Assembly: GCA_002422395.1 (NCBI GenBank)
Contig: DIUY01000030.1
Coordinates: 75,308 to 139,307 of the forward strand
Direction: 5' to 3'
Origin: Methylococcaceae bacterium UBA6146
Lineage (GTDB): Bacteria; Pseudomonadota; Gammaproteobacteria; Methylococcales; Methylomonadaceae
Length of the DNA: 64,000 nt
Shown here: one piece after another, positions 26,185-33,929 of the stretch
Layout of the letters: each line of letters begins with the position of its first letter
Position numbering within the stretch: position 1 is the first letter of the stretch
Notes under the pieces: generated by a model
Seen by the model: the letters and a program-made list of their open reading frames with translations, nothing else
Told to the model about the DNA's origin: nothing
Databases searched by the model: none
Position numbers and translations under genes: made by a program

Positions 26185-27978
26185 CTACTGTTCGGCCAGT
26201 CGGTTACGGATAGCCAGAATTTCGCCGATATTTTCAAGGAATAAATCCACTAATTCGGGATCAAATTGAAGCCCTTTGTTTTGCTTCATATAGTCAATAA
26301 TTTCTTCATCAGACCAAGGCTCTTTATAAAGCCGACGGCTACTTAAGACATCAAAGACGTCCGCCAAAGCGACTATTCTGGCCTCGATGGCGATGTGTTC
26401 GCCGCTTAAGCCCGCAGGATAGCCCGTGCCGTCATATTTTTCATGGTGTTCATGGGCAATGGTTGCCGCCATTTTAATTAAGGGCTTATCCAGTTTATTG
26501 AGCAGCTGAAAGCCTAATACGGTATGCTTTTTTATAAGCTGGAATTCTTCGTCGGACAATTTGCCGGATTTATGCAAAATTTCGTCCGGTAAGCCAATAT
26601 TGCCAATATCATGCAGCGGTGAGGCTGTTTTTATCAGGGCGGCATAGTCCTTATCCAAACCATATTTGAGCGCCAGCAATTCAGAAATCAATGCCACGCG
26701 TTTGGTGTGGCTGCCGGTTTCATGGCTGCGGTTTTCCACGACTTCGCCAAGCACATAGATCAGCTCTTTTTGGCTTTCGATGATTTCTTCGCTGAGACGG
26801 GCGCTTTCGCTAATGTCATGGCTTAGGCCCATTAAAGAATGGACTTCCCCTTGCTGATTATGGAGGGCCACAATCACCGTACTCAGTGTGCGCTGCAAAC
26901 CTTCTTTGCCGGTAATTTTAATGACCCGCGAACTAAAGCCTTGCTGTGTGACTTTTTTTAACACCCGGTCTTTAAAATCTTTACTGTCTTGGATCAAATC
27001 GCACAAGGACAGGCCGGGCATTTCCTCTAGCCGGTAATCTAAGAGGGTGCTGAAGTTTTTGTTGGCGCTAATGATTTTTCCATCGGTGTCAATGATACAT
27101 AAAGACGTGCCCAGTTCCAGCGCACGTCCGTATTCGTGCAGATAATGTTTATGTTCGTCCAAGTCTTGTTGCAGGTCGAGGAATAAGCGCTCAAACTTAT
27201 CATACACCTCGGTCATATCAACCATTAATGCGACATATTCTTCAACTTCATTATCCACATTAATCACCGCCACGACGGTGACATCGACCACATAAATGAT
27301 GCCGCCTTTGGTCCTTTTTTTTAGGATGCCCTGCCATTTTTTATTTTCTGACAACGCTTTTTTCAAATCATCCAGAAGGTCTTGCTGGTTATTGTCTTCA
27401 AAGCAAAACAGATAATGCCGCCCCAATAATTCAGCTTCCGAATAACCGGACAACTCACAAAAATGCCGGTTAACGTAACTGATAGTGCCTTGGGCATCTA
27501 TTTTGGCGACGATGGCTTTTTCATCAACCAACATTTTGTACTGCTCCAACAGTTTCCGGTTTTGTTTGGCCTCCCTTGCCAGTTTCATGTGCCCGAAAAC
27601 TTCCGCCAACTTATTCAGCAAATGTTCCACGCTGATCGGCTTGGTTATGTAATGGGAAATGTCCAGTTCTAAAGCGTGGAACAAGTATTCGACATCGTTA
27701 TAGGCGCTCAAAACCACAATCTGTTGTTCCGGATTAATGGCTTTGATGTCGGCGGCCATCGCCAAACCGTTCTTTTCCGGCATCTGGATGTCGGTCACGA
27801 CGATATCGGGTTGATATTGTTTGTACAACATCAGGCCCTCAAGGCCATTTTTGGCGGTGTAAAGCTTAGCGACATAAAGTTCTAAAATCGATTGCAGCTC
27901 TTCGCGGGTTTCCGTGTCGTCTTCAACATACAGTACCCGGATAGCGGATAATTTATTCAATTGATTGGTTTTGTTCAT
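26185..27978 (-). CDS. response regulator with PAS domains and HD-GYP c-di-GMP phosphodiesterase output
   Basis: 597 residues. The receiver domain covers about 13-130, with phospho-acceptor Asp63 in VVTDIQMP. Two PAS-like modules follow (about 150-275 with YVNRHFCELSGYSE, and about 285-400 with ISANKNFSTLLDYR). The HD-GYP domain covers about 405-590, with LHDIGNIGLPD and HEKYDGTGYPAGL, so metal and GYP residues are present. Predicted role: cyclic-di-GMP hydrolysis under control of the operon's kinase. First gene of the operon; the promoter should lie in the 28.0-28.4 kb repeat-filled gap. Confidence 0.92.
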   Translation of the reverse strand: MNKTNQLNKLSAIRVLYVEDDTETREELQSILELYVAKLYTAKNGLEGLMLYKQYQPDIVVTDIQMPEKNGLAMAADIKAINPEQQIVVLSAYNDVEYLFHALELDISHYITKPISVEHLLNKLAEVFGHMKLAREAKQNRKLLEQYKMLVDEKAIVAKIDAQGTISYVNRHFCELSGYSEAELLGRHYLFCFEDNNQQDLLDDLKKALSENKKWQGILKKRTKGGIIYVVDVTVVAVINVDNEVEEYVALMVDMTEVYDKFERLFLDLQQDLDEHKHYLHEYGRALELGTSLCIIDTDGKIISANKNFSTLLDYRLEEMPGLSLCDLIQDSKDFKDRVLKKVTQQGFSSRVIKITGKEGLQRTLSTVIVALHNQQGEVHSLMGLSHDISESARLSEEIIESQKELIYVLGEVVENRSHETGSHTKRVALISELLALKYGLDKDYAALIKTASPLHDIGNIGLPDEILHKSGKLSDEEFQLIKKHTVLGFQLLNKLDKPLIKMAATIAHEHHEKYDGTGYPAGLSGEHIAIEARIVALADVFDVLSSRRLYKEPWSDEEIIDYMKQNKGLQFDPELVDLFLENIGEILAIRNRLAEQ

Positions 27979-28045
27979 AACGTATTTTTCTCTGTAAATG
28001 GGCTATCTTGACTGCCAACAAAAAAACGGGGGGTGGTAAAAATAG

Positions 28046-28185
28046 TGGTAGTCCTGCAATCGGAATGCTTTGTAAAAAGTCAAATTTATTGATTTGTAAG
28101 TACGACTGCCCGTCCTTAGAGGACGCGCAGTCGTCTCAGTGAATGACTTGACAAACGCCTTATCATTCCGATTGCAGGACTACCA
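28046..28185. mobile_element. MITE-like element 1 (140 bp, 22-bp perfect terminal inverted repeats)
   Basis: 28046-28067 (TGGTAGTCCTGCAATCGGAA and TG) is the exact reverse complement of 28164-28185. An inner hairpin (ACGACTGC...GCAGTCGT) is present near 28103-28133. The hexamer AAATAG directly flanks it on both sides (28040-28045 and 28186-28191), as a target-site duplication would. No coding capacity. Confidence 0.7.
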
Positions 28186-28248
28186 AAATAGTAATGGTAT
28201 TTTGGAATCAAAAAACATGTTTTTTGACGCCAATGTCGCTTAAATATT

Positions 28249-28331
28249 CCTGATTAGCAAGATGCTTCAGCTACGCCGTCATATCGGCAGGGAGACGTTT
28301 CTGGGTTAGCTGAAACATCTTGCTAATCAGG
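28249..28331. mobile_element. MITE-like element 2 (83 bp, 24-bp terminal inverted repeats)
   Basis: 28249-28272 (CCTGATTAGCAAGATGCTTC and AGCT) is complementary to 28308-28331 with one mismatch. It is flanked by an 8-bp direct repeat TAAATATT (28241-28248 and 28332-28339), consistent with a target-site duplication. Non-coding. Confidence 0.7.
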
Positions 28332-28399
28332 TAAATATTTGGATGTTCACCACTACCAAAAACGCTTGCCTTTTAGGGCAAGTATATGGATAGGCGCCA

Positions 28400-29482
28400 T
28401 TAGGCTTGCCTATACCCTTCGCCCGTCCCCAACAGGGCGGCAATAATGTTTTTCTGAATTTCCGAAGAGCCGGAAAACAGGCGGCTGGCGAGCGCATCGT
28501 TGACCAGGTTTGCCATTGGGTTGTCTTCTAGCAAGCCGCAGCTGCCAAGAATCTGGACGGCATCCACGCTCGACTGCAAGAAGGCTTCGGCGGCGAATAG
28601 TTTGGTCTGGGCGCTGGCCAGGGTGATGCGCTTATTGCCGTCTTTTAAGCGGGCGCATTGGTTGACCCATAGTCTAATGGTGTCCAGCCGCAATTTCATA
28701 TCCGCGATTTTGTGGCTAATGGCTTGGTTTCTGCCCAGATGGGCGCCGTTGACGGTACGTTCGCGGCTGAATTTGACCACACAGTCCAATTGCCAGGCCA
28801 TGACGCCGCAAAGGCCGGCAAAAATGAACGCCCGCTCCAGTTCTAAAGCCTGTTGGATCATTATATTGCCGGCGCCGGTTTTGCCCAACTGCCGAGTTGG
28901 CGGGATCAGGCAATCACTGAGGATCACGTCGCCCATTGTGGCGCTCCGGCAGCCTGACACAAGGGGGCGGTCAAGAAACTTGGCGCCCGCGTCGTCGCTA
29001 TGCACAAGAAATACGGATAATTTGCTTTCCAAGCGGGCATAGACGACCAGCACATTGGCGATGGGGGCGTTGGTGATGTAGCGTTTATGGCCGTTGAGCA
29101 CAATCCCGGCGGCAGTTTGTGTTGCGGCCATTGCCAAGGCATTAAGGTCAGACCCCGCTTGCGGTTCGGTGATGGCATGGCCACCAACCCATTCGCCGGC
29201 CAGCAAGCGGGGCAAGTAAGCGGCTTGCTGTTGGGCCGTGCCGTAATTGAGCAATGGAAAAACCGCCCCCCAAAGGTGGGCGTTGAGGGAAAGCAATAGG
29301 CCGCAATCCTGGCATGACCTGCCAAGGGCTTCATGGGCAAGCGCCAAATCGGCAAAATGATTGCCATAGCCGCCATGATGCGGCGGGATGGCATGTTTAA
29401 GAAACCCTTGTCGGGCACAATGCCGAAGCCGGTTTAGTGACGCCGCTGTATCGCCACTCTCTGGCAGTCCGTTCATGTCCAT
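28400..29482 (-). CDS. acyl-CoA dehydrogenase family prolyl-carrier oxidase (PltE/RedW/PigA-like)
   Basis: 360 residues of acyl-CoA dehydrogenase fold: AITEPQAGSDLNALA (substrate/FAD block), GHKRYITNA, and the C-terminal ILGSCGLLEDNP and SSEIQKNIIA. It directly follows (0 nt) a proline-type adenylation gene, in one operon with a carrier protein. In pyoluteorin and prodigiosin pathways this pair plus the carrier converts L-proline to pyrrolyl-2-carboxyl-S-carrier, the flavoenzyme doing the four-electron oxidation. Operon context is the main support for that role; sequence alone gives only the superfamily. Confidence 0.8.
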   Translation of the reverse strand: MDMNGLPESGDTAASLNRLRHCARQGFLKHAIPPHHGGYGNHFADLALAHEALGRSCQDCGLLLSLNAHLWGAVFPLLNYGTAQQQAAYLPRLLAGEWVGGHAITEPQAGSDLNALAMAATQTAAGIVLNGHKRYITNAPIANVLVVYARLESKLSVFLVHSDDAGAKFLDRPLVSGCRSATMGDVILSDCLIPPTRQLGKTGAGNIMIQQALELERAFIFAGLCGVMAWQLDCVVKFSRERTVNGAHLGRNQAISHKIADMKLRLDTIRLWVNQCARLKDGNKRITLASAQTKLFAAEAFLQSSVDAVQILGSCGLLEDNPMANLVNDALASRLFSGSSEIQKNIIAALLGTGEGYRQA

Positions 29483-30925
29483 TTAACTGTTCTCCAGTAG
29501 TTGTTGTAAGGCGCCGTAATCCGTTTTGCCGTTAGCTAAACAGGGCATTGATCCCAATGCAATAAACTTGCAAGGGTGCATGTAGGCCGGCAGTTGTTGT
29601 TTGACCGGTTTGACAATTTGCTCCAGTGTGGCGTCAGGTTTCAACACGATGGCGGCGGCGGGGCGCTGGCCGCTGGTGCTGTCGGTGATGCCGACGACGG
29701 CACAGCTCAGCACTTCAGGGTGTTGCAAGATTACGGTTTCAATTTCCGCCGGTTCAACCCGATGCCCGGAACACTTCAGCATCCGGTCGAGACGGCCGTG
29801 ATAGCAGTATTCGCCCTGTCCGTTAAGCGACACTTTGTCGCCAGTCCGGTATCCGTTGTCCGTTGTCAACGCAGGCCTTAGTTTGCCTTGTTGCCAATAA
29901 CCGGACAGGTTGTTGGCGCTGTGCACGATCAATTCGCCTGTCGTCCCGTCAATCTGCAAGATTGCACCACATGCAGGGTGACCAATAGGGATGGGATGGC
30001 CGCTCTGCAAACGCTCACGTTCGACCGGCCAATAACAGCACACATTTGTTTCAGTCGGGCCGTAAAGGTTATAAAAGTTGGTGGCGGGAAGCAAGCCGCA
30101 CAGGGTTTGCAACTGCCGGGCCGGAAATACCTCGCCGGCAAACAATACGGTTTTCAGGTGGGGGAGGGGGGGGGTCGGCAAGTTGCCTTTGAGGGCGATA
30201 AAACTGAGCAATGACGGCACAGTGTAAAAAATGCTGATGCGGTGTTGGGCCAGCCAGGCGGTCAGGCGACTCGGTGACAAGGTCAGGTTTGAGGGTACAA
30301 AATTAACGGTGGCGCCAACGCTTAAGCTGCTGAACAGGTCGAAAACGGACAGGTCGAAATGAAACGGCGCTAATGACGCGATAGTGTCGGTAGTGCTTAT
30401 TTTGAAAGTGACGGCGGCCCAATCGGCAAAATTGCGCATCGCCCGATGGCTTAGCACAACGCCTTTAGGCATGCCGGTGGAGCCTGATGTATACAGTATT
30501 GCTGCGGGTGCATCGTCCGCCGTTATGGCTGGCGGGCCTGCATTTTCGGCAAGCGGGGGATGCCCGATGTCCAGCCATGGCACGGGAGCTTCTAGCCAGT
30601 CAGGGCGGCGGCCTTTGCCAATTATGGTTTGGGCGTCGGCGTCGGCGATGATGTAATTTAATCGGTTAGGCGGATTTTTGAGGTCTAATGGAATATAGCA
30701 AGCACCGGCATTTAAGGCCGCCAAAATGGCGATTGCGGCATCAATGCCACGTTCCAGCGCGATGATAACGCGGGGACGGGGGACTTGCCCGTGCATCAGG
30801 CAGGCGCCAAGCCGACAGGCTAGTTGTCCGGCCTGCCGATAGCTCAGTTGGCGGTCGCCGTCAATAAAGGCAATAGTGTCCGGTGTGGTTTGGCATTGCC
30901 GATTAAAAGCGGTAAGCAAGGGCAT
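29483..30925 (-). CDS. proline-type adenylation enzyme (PltF/PigI/RedM-like)
   Basis: Stand-alone NRPS adenylation domain of 480 residues: A3 YTSGSTGMPKG, A4/A5 HFDLSVFD and YGPTET, A7 YRTGD, A10 NGKTD with the catalytic Lys. Reading the ten specificity positions by alignment to GrsA gives D-L-F-Y-L-A-L-V-C-K. This corresponds to the L-proline code I recall for pyrrole-forming enzymes. It would load L-proline on the carrier protein encoded at 32293. It ends one base before the dehydrogenase gene begins and starts 39 nt after the condensation-like gene. Alignment was by eye. Confidence 0.85.
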   Translation of the reverse strand: MPLLTAFNRQCQTTPDTIAFIDGDRQLSYRQAGQLACRLGACLMHGQVPRPRVIIALERGIDAAIAILAALNAGACYIPLDLKNPPNRLNYIIADADAQTIIGKGRRPDWLEAPVPWLDIGHPPLAENAGPPAITADDAPAAILYTSGSTGMPKGVVLSHRAMRNFADWAAVTFKISTTDTIASLAPFHFDLSVFDLFSSLSVGATVNFVPSNLTLSPSRLTAWLAQHRISIFYTVPSLLSFIALKGNLPTPPLPHLKTVLFAGEVFPARQLQTLCGLLPATNFYNLYGPTETNVCCYWPVERERLQSGHPIPIGHPACGAILQIDGTTGELIVHSANNLSGYWQQGKLRPALTTDNGYRTGDKVSLNGQGEYCYHGRLDRMLKCSGHRVEPAEIETVILQHPEVLSCAVVGITDSTSGQRPAAAIVLKPDATLEQIVKPVKQQLPAYMHPCKFIALGSMPCLANGKTDYGALQQLLENS

Positions 30926-30964
30926 GAAAGGGCATTTGTCTGGGGGGGGCGGGCAAAGGGGCGG

Positions 30965-32296
30965 TCATTGTGTTTCCCCCAGCAGTTCCGCCAACATAAG
31001 CTGGTGCAGCTTCCCGATTTCTTCAGGGGTGCTGATGGGTTCAACAAAATTATAGCTTAAGGTGAGCTGGCTCTGGTAAATGCAGCACAGCAAAGCCAGC
31101 GCGGGTGGTGCGGTGACTTGGCAGGTATGGAACAGGCCGGTTATTTCAGCGCCGGGAAAACTGTCGGCAAGCAGGTTAAGCTGGCCAATATCGGAAAACC
31201 AGAATGAACTGCGTTCCTTGCCCGAACCGTAAGACAGACGCAAGGTTTTGCCGTATTCGGCCAGCGATAACCAACTGCCTGCCCACATCAGCGGCAAGAA
31301 TGCGTAATCCAATTGCTGGCGGATCACTTGGGTGTTTTGTTGTTTAAGATGCCCGAATAATTGCTGCCGGTCTTTAACCATGCTACGGGGCGCTTGGGCA
31401 AACAATGCGCAGACATGGTTGCCGATCATCGGGGACAAGGCCCGTTGCTTACGCAAATTAAAGGCGTAAGGTGCGCAATACGCTTCACCGGGGTTGTCTG
31501 GCTGCAATTTTTCCAATGCACGCATCAGGCAGCCGATGTAATACAAGCTGGTGCCGGTCAGGCCAACATATTGCCTGGCAAGTTTGTTGACCTGTTCGGT
31601 TTGCGCCACGCTCAAGCGTTGGACGCTGTAGTTAAGGCGCTGTGGCGGCTGGCCGTTGGCGAACGGTTGGATGCTTTGCAGGCTGTCCAACTTGGTGATA
31701 TAGCGCTTGCCTTTTAAGAGCAGGTTTATTTTTTGCCACCAGCGGTATTTGCCCAATTGCACGTTCACTAGCGGGGCGGTTGCCGGAAGGCCAAATTGCT
31801 GGCGTTGCGCATCATCAGCCGTGCATAGGAATTTCAGGATCAGGTCGGCGCCACGGGCATCGCAAAATGGATGTATCCAACGGATGACAAAAGCATTCCG
31901 CGTGGTCCCTGTCAGTAGGTGGAATTCGATGGGCGGGGTGGTTTCCCTGGCTTGTTTATGATTCATGAGCCGGGCAATTGTGGCCTGCTGGAAATCCACC
32001 CCGTTGCCGTCATTTGGGCAATGATGTTGGAAAAATAGCGGGGGCGGGGCGTCACGTTTGCACCAGTAAAAATGGCGGCCTATTTGTTGCAGACTCGCTT
32101 GGGCAACAGGGAAGCGCTGGCTGAATTCGCTGATCCGCTGTTGTAGGGCTGTTATATCGGGACAGTTGCTAAGCTCCAAGACCAAGCCGCACTGGCTGCC
32201 TGCCAAGCCGTCGCGGCGGATTTCCTCATCCATGGCAAGGGTGAAGCAGTCGGCCGGATTCAGCTTTTCGAGAATATTTCCTTTATTGATATTCAT
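30965..32296 (-). CDS. condensation-domain-like acyltransferase of pyrrole module
   Basis: 443 residues. Related to the condensation/acyltransferase (CoA-dependent acyltransferase) superfamily: the HHxxxDG-type motif reads IHPFCDARG with His142 as the catalytic-position His and Asp146. The first His of HH is Ile. Later come a DFGW-like region (SDIGQLN) and GLFHTCQV. Its ATG overlaps the carrier-protein stop by 4 nt, so it should act on the pyrrolyl-carrier. PltFLE-type trios usually lack such an enzyme. It may pass the pyrrolyl group to an ACP of the polyene machinery or to another nucleophile; this is inference. Confidence 0.7.
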   Translation of the reverse strand: MNINKGNILEKLNPADCFTLAMDEEIRRDGLAGSQCGLVLELSNCPDITALQQRISEFSQRFPVAQASLQQIGRHFYWCKRDAPPPLFFQHHCPNDGNGVDFQQATIARLMNHKQARETTPPIEFHLLTGTTRNAFVIRWIHPFCDARGADLILKFLCTADDAQRQQFGLPATAPLVNVQLGKYRWWQKINLLLKGKRYITKLDSLQSIQPFANGQPPQRLNYSVQRLSVAQTEQVNKLARQYVGLTGTSLYYIGCLMRALEKLQPDNPGEAYCAPYAFNLRKQRALSPMIGNHVCALFAQAPRSMVKDRQQLFGHLKQQNTQVIRQQLDYAFLPLMWAGSWLSLAEYGKTLRLSYGSGKERSSFWFSDIGQLNLLADSFPGAEITGLFHTCQVTAPPALALLCCIYQSQLTLSYNFVEPISTPEEIGKLHQLMLAELLGETQ

Positions 32297-32532
32297 TCTT
32301 TTTTATGCCGTAAAATCCAGTGTTCAAGCGCATTCAAGGAACGCACATTATCCGGTTCAATTTCCGTGTCGGGCAGGGTGACGCCGTGTTCATTCTCGAT
32401 GAACATAATCAGGCGCATAATGCCCATGCTGTCTAGGCCGGCTTCCAACAAATCATCGTCATCGCCGAATCTTTTTGGGTCAGTGACAAAAACGAGTTCT
32501 TGAAAGATAAAGTCGCGTAGTTTTTTTTTCAT
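32293..32532 (-). CDS. peptidyl/acyl carrier protein (PltL-like)
   Basis: 79 residues. The phosphopantetheine site is Ser35 in AGLDSMGIMRL. Short, acidic and helical. First gene of the pyrrole module, divergent from the halogenase/KS operon across a 158-nt gap. By its operon partners it should carry prolyl and then pyrrolyl-2-carboxyl. Confidence 0.88.
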   Translation of the reverse strand: MKKKLRDFIFQELVFVTDPKRFGDDDDLLEAGLDSMGIMRLIMFIENEHGVTLPDTEIEPDNVRSLNALEHWILRHKKE

Positions 32533-32690
32533 GGCTTATATAATGGTCTTTATACGATATACTAAATCGCGTTAATAATAGCCGATTAGTTTCATGATAG
32601 TCATTAGTAATCGGGAGGATATTTTGCAGACAGCAGCTACGATAGGGCACAGGGGACATTATTTTATGGTGATGCGGATAGGTGGGGTTG
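32533..32690. promoter_or_regulatory. divergent promoter region between pyrrole module and KS-DH-KR-KS operon
   Basis: 158 nt, AT-rich (TATATAATGG, TTTATACGATATACTAAA), located between divergently transcribed operons. Both sets must start here. TATAAT-like hexamers lie near 32538 and 32556, but I cannot fix the start sites. Shared control of the pyrrole genes and the elongation genes is suggested by the arrangement. Confidence 0.5.
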
Positions 32691-33923
32691 ATGGCTAACA
32701 AAGGGGAAGTCATTGTTATTGGCGCAGGGCCGGCCGGCAGTGTTGCGGCGGCTTTATTGCGCAATAAGGGGCATGGGGTGATGGTTATCGAGCGCGACGC
32801 GTTCCCCCGTTTCAGTATTGGCGAGAGCTTATTGCCCCAGTGTATGGAATTCATCGAAGAGGCCGGTATGCTTGAGGCAGTCCATGCCGCCGGTTTTCAG
32901 CCAAAAACCGGTGCAGTTTTTTTGCATAAGGACAAACACACCACGTTTTGTTTTGCCGACAAATTCACCCACGGTTTCGATTCGACTTATCAAGTGCAGC
33001 GTGACCGCTTTGATGCGTTACTGGCTGAAGAGGCACAACGCATGGGTGTCGATATACGCTGGCAGCATGAAGTGGTTGCCGCCGATTTTAGCGGCACCAA
33101 GCCCCTCCTGACAACGCAAGACCGGACGACTGGGCGGACTAACCAGCTAACCGCCGATTTCGTGCTTGATGCCAGCGGGTTTGGCCGGGTGTTGCCGCGT
33201 CTTCTGGATTTGGAAAAGCCATCAGGGTTTCCGGCGCGGCAGGCTTTCTTCACCCATATTGAAGACCGCATTGATGATGCGGGTTATGACCGCAATAAAA
33301 TTAGTATTATTGTCCATCCGGAACTGACGGATGTCTGGTATTGGCTTATCCCGTTCAGTAATGGCCGTTGTAGTCTTGGTGTGGTGGGCGAGGCGGAGGT
33401 GTTCAATAACACGGGGGCTGACCGGCAAGCCGTGTTGCAACGCTTTGTTGCCGAAGAACCCGGTTTGTCAGCCCTGTTAAAAAATGCGTTGTTCGACACC
33501 CCCGTGAACAGCATTAGCGGCTATAGCGCCAATGTCAAAAGCCTTTATGGCAAAGGGTTCGCCTTGCTGGGCAATGCGGGCGAATTTCTTGATCCGGTGT
33601 TTTCTTCCGGTGTCACCATCGCCATGAAATCCGCAAGCTTGGCCGCAGAGGTTTTAGGTCGGCAATTTAATGGCCAGCGTGTAGACTGGCAAGCTGAGTT
33701 TGCCGCACCGTTGCAAAAAGGCGTGGAAACCTTCCGCACGTTTGTCACCTCATGGTATGAAGGCGGCTTGCAGGATGTGGTGTTCTATGAACAGCAACAG
33801 CCGAATATTAAAGTGATGGTTTGTTCTATCCTCGCAGGCTATGCGTGGGACGAGGCCAACCCTTACGTTAAAAACTCCCAGCTCCGCTTGAAAACTTTGG
33901 TGGAGTTGTGCCGCGAAGCTTGA
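32691..33923 (+). CDS. flavin-dependent halogenase-family protein
   Basis: 410 residues. GAGPAGS near the N-terminus binds FAD. Lys72 in FQPKTGA aligns with the conserved lysine of PltA (FPKKFGA). W-Y-W-L-I-P is an exact W-x-W-x-I-P halogenase motif. EFLDPVFSSG parallels PltA's RFVDPIFSSG. I chose the ATG at 32691 with GGTGGGG just upstream; a GTG at 32682 is also possible. It begins the KS-DH-KR-KS operon and faces the pyrrole module, so a halogenated pyrrolyl starter is plausible. Some close relatives are FAD reductases/oxygenases. Confidence 0.78.
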   Translation: MANKGEVIVIGAGPAGSVAAALLRNKGHGVMVIERDAFPRFSIGESLLPQCMEFIEEAGMLEAVHAAGFQPKTGAVFLHKDKHTTFCFADKFTHGFDSTYQVQRDRFDALLAEEAQRMGVDIRWQHEVVAADFSGTKPLLTTQDRTTGRTNQLTADFVLDASGFGRVLPRLLDLEKPSGFPARQAFFTHIEDRIDDAGYDRNKISIIVHPELTDVWYWLIPFSNGRCSLGVVGEAEVFNNTGADRQAVLQRFVAEEPGLSALLKNALFDTPVNSISGYSANVKSLYGKGFALLGNAGEFLDPVFSSGVTIAMKSASLAAEVLGRQFNGQRVDWQAEFAAPLQKGVETFRTFVTSWYEGGLQDVVFYEQQQPNIKVMVCSILAGYAWDEANPYVKNSQLRLKTLVELCREA

Positions 33924-33929
33924 CTGAAG

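Larger units (their letters stand above)
28028..28357 (+). repeat. dispersed palindrome-centred repeat, copy A (interrupted)
   Basis: Ends and centre match the copies at 39157 and 57592: GGGTGGTAAAAATAG at the left, TTTTGGAATCAAAAAAC-ATG-TTTTTTGAC in the middle, and CACCACTACC at the right. Two hairpin elements (28046-28185 and 28249-28331) are inserted in it; removing them restores a ~105-bp copy. This gap between the HD-GYP gene (start 27978) and the acyl-CoA dehydrogenase gene (end 28400) holds no gene. Confidence 0.75.

Noticed and set aside
28400..32532. Prodigiosin or pyoluteorin pathway
   Set aside because: Only the pyrrolyl-carrier trio is shared. There is no RedH/PigC-like condensing enzyme, no bipyrrole genes and no pltB/C-type modular PKS in the window.
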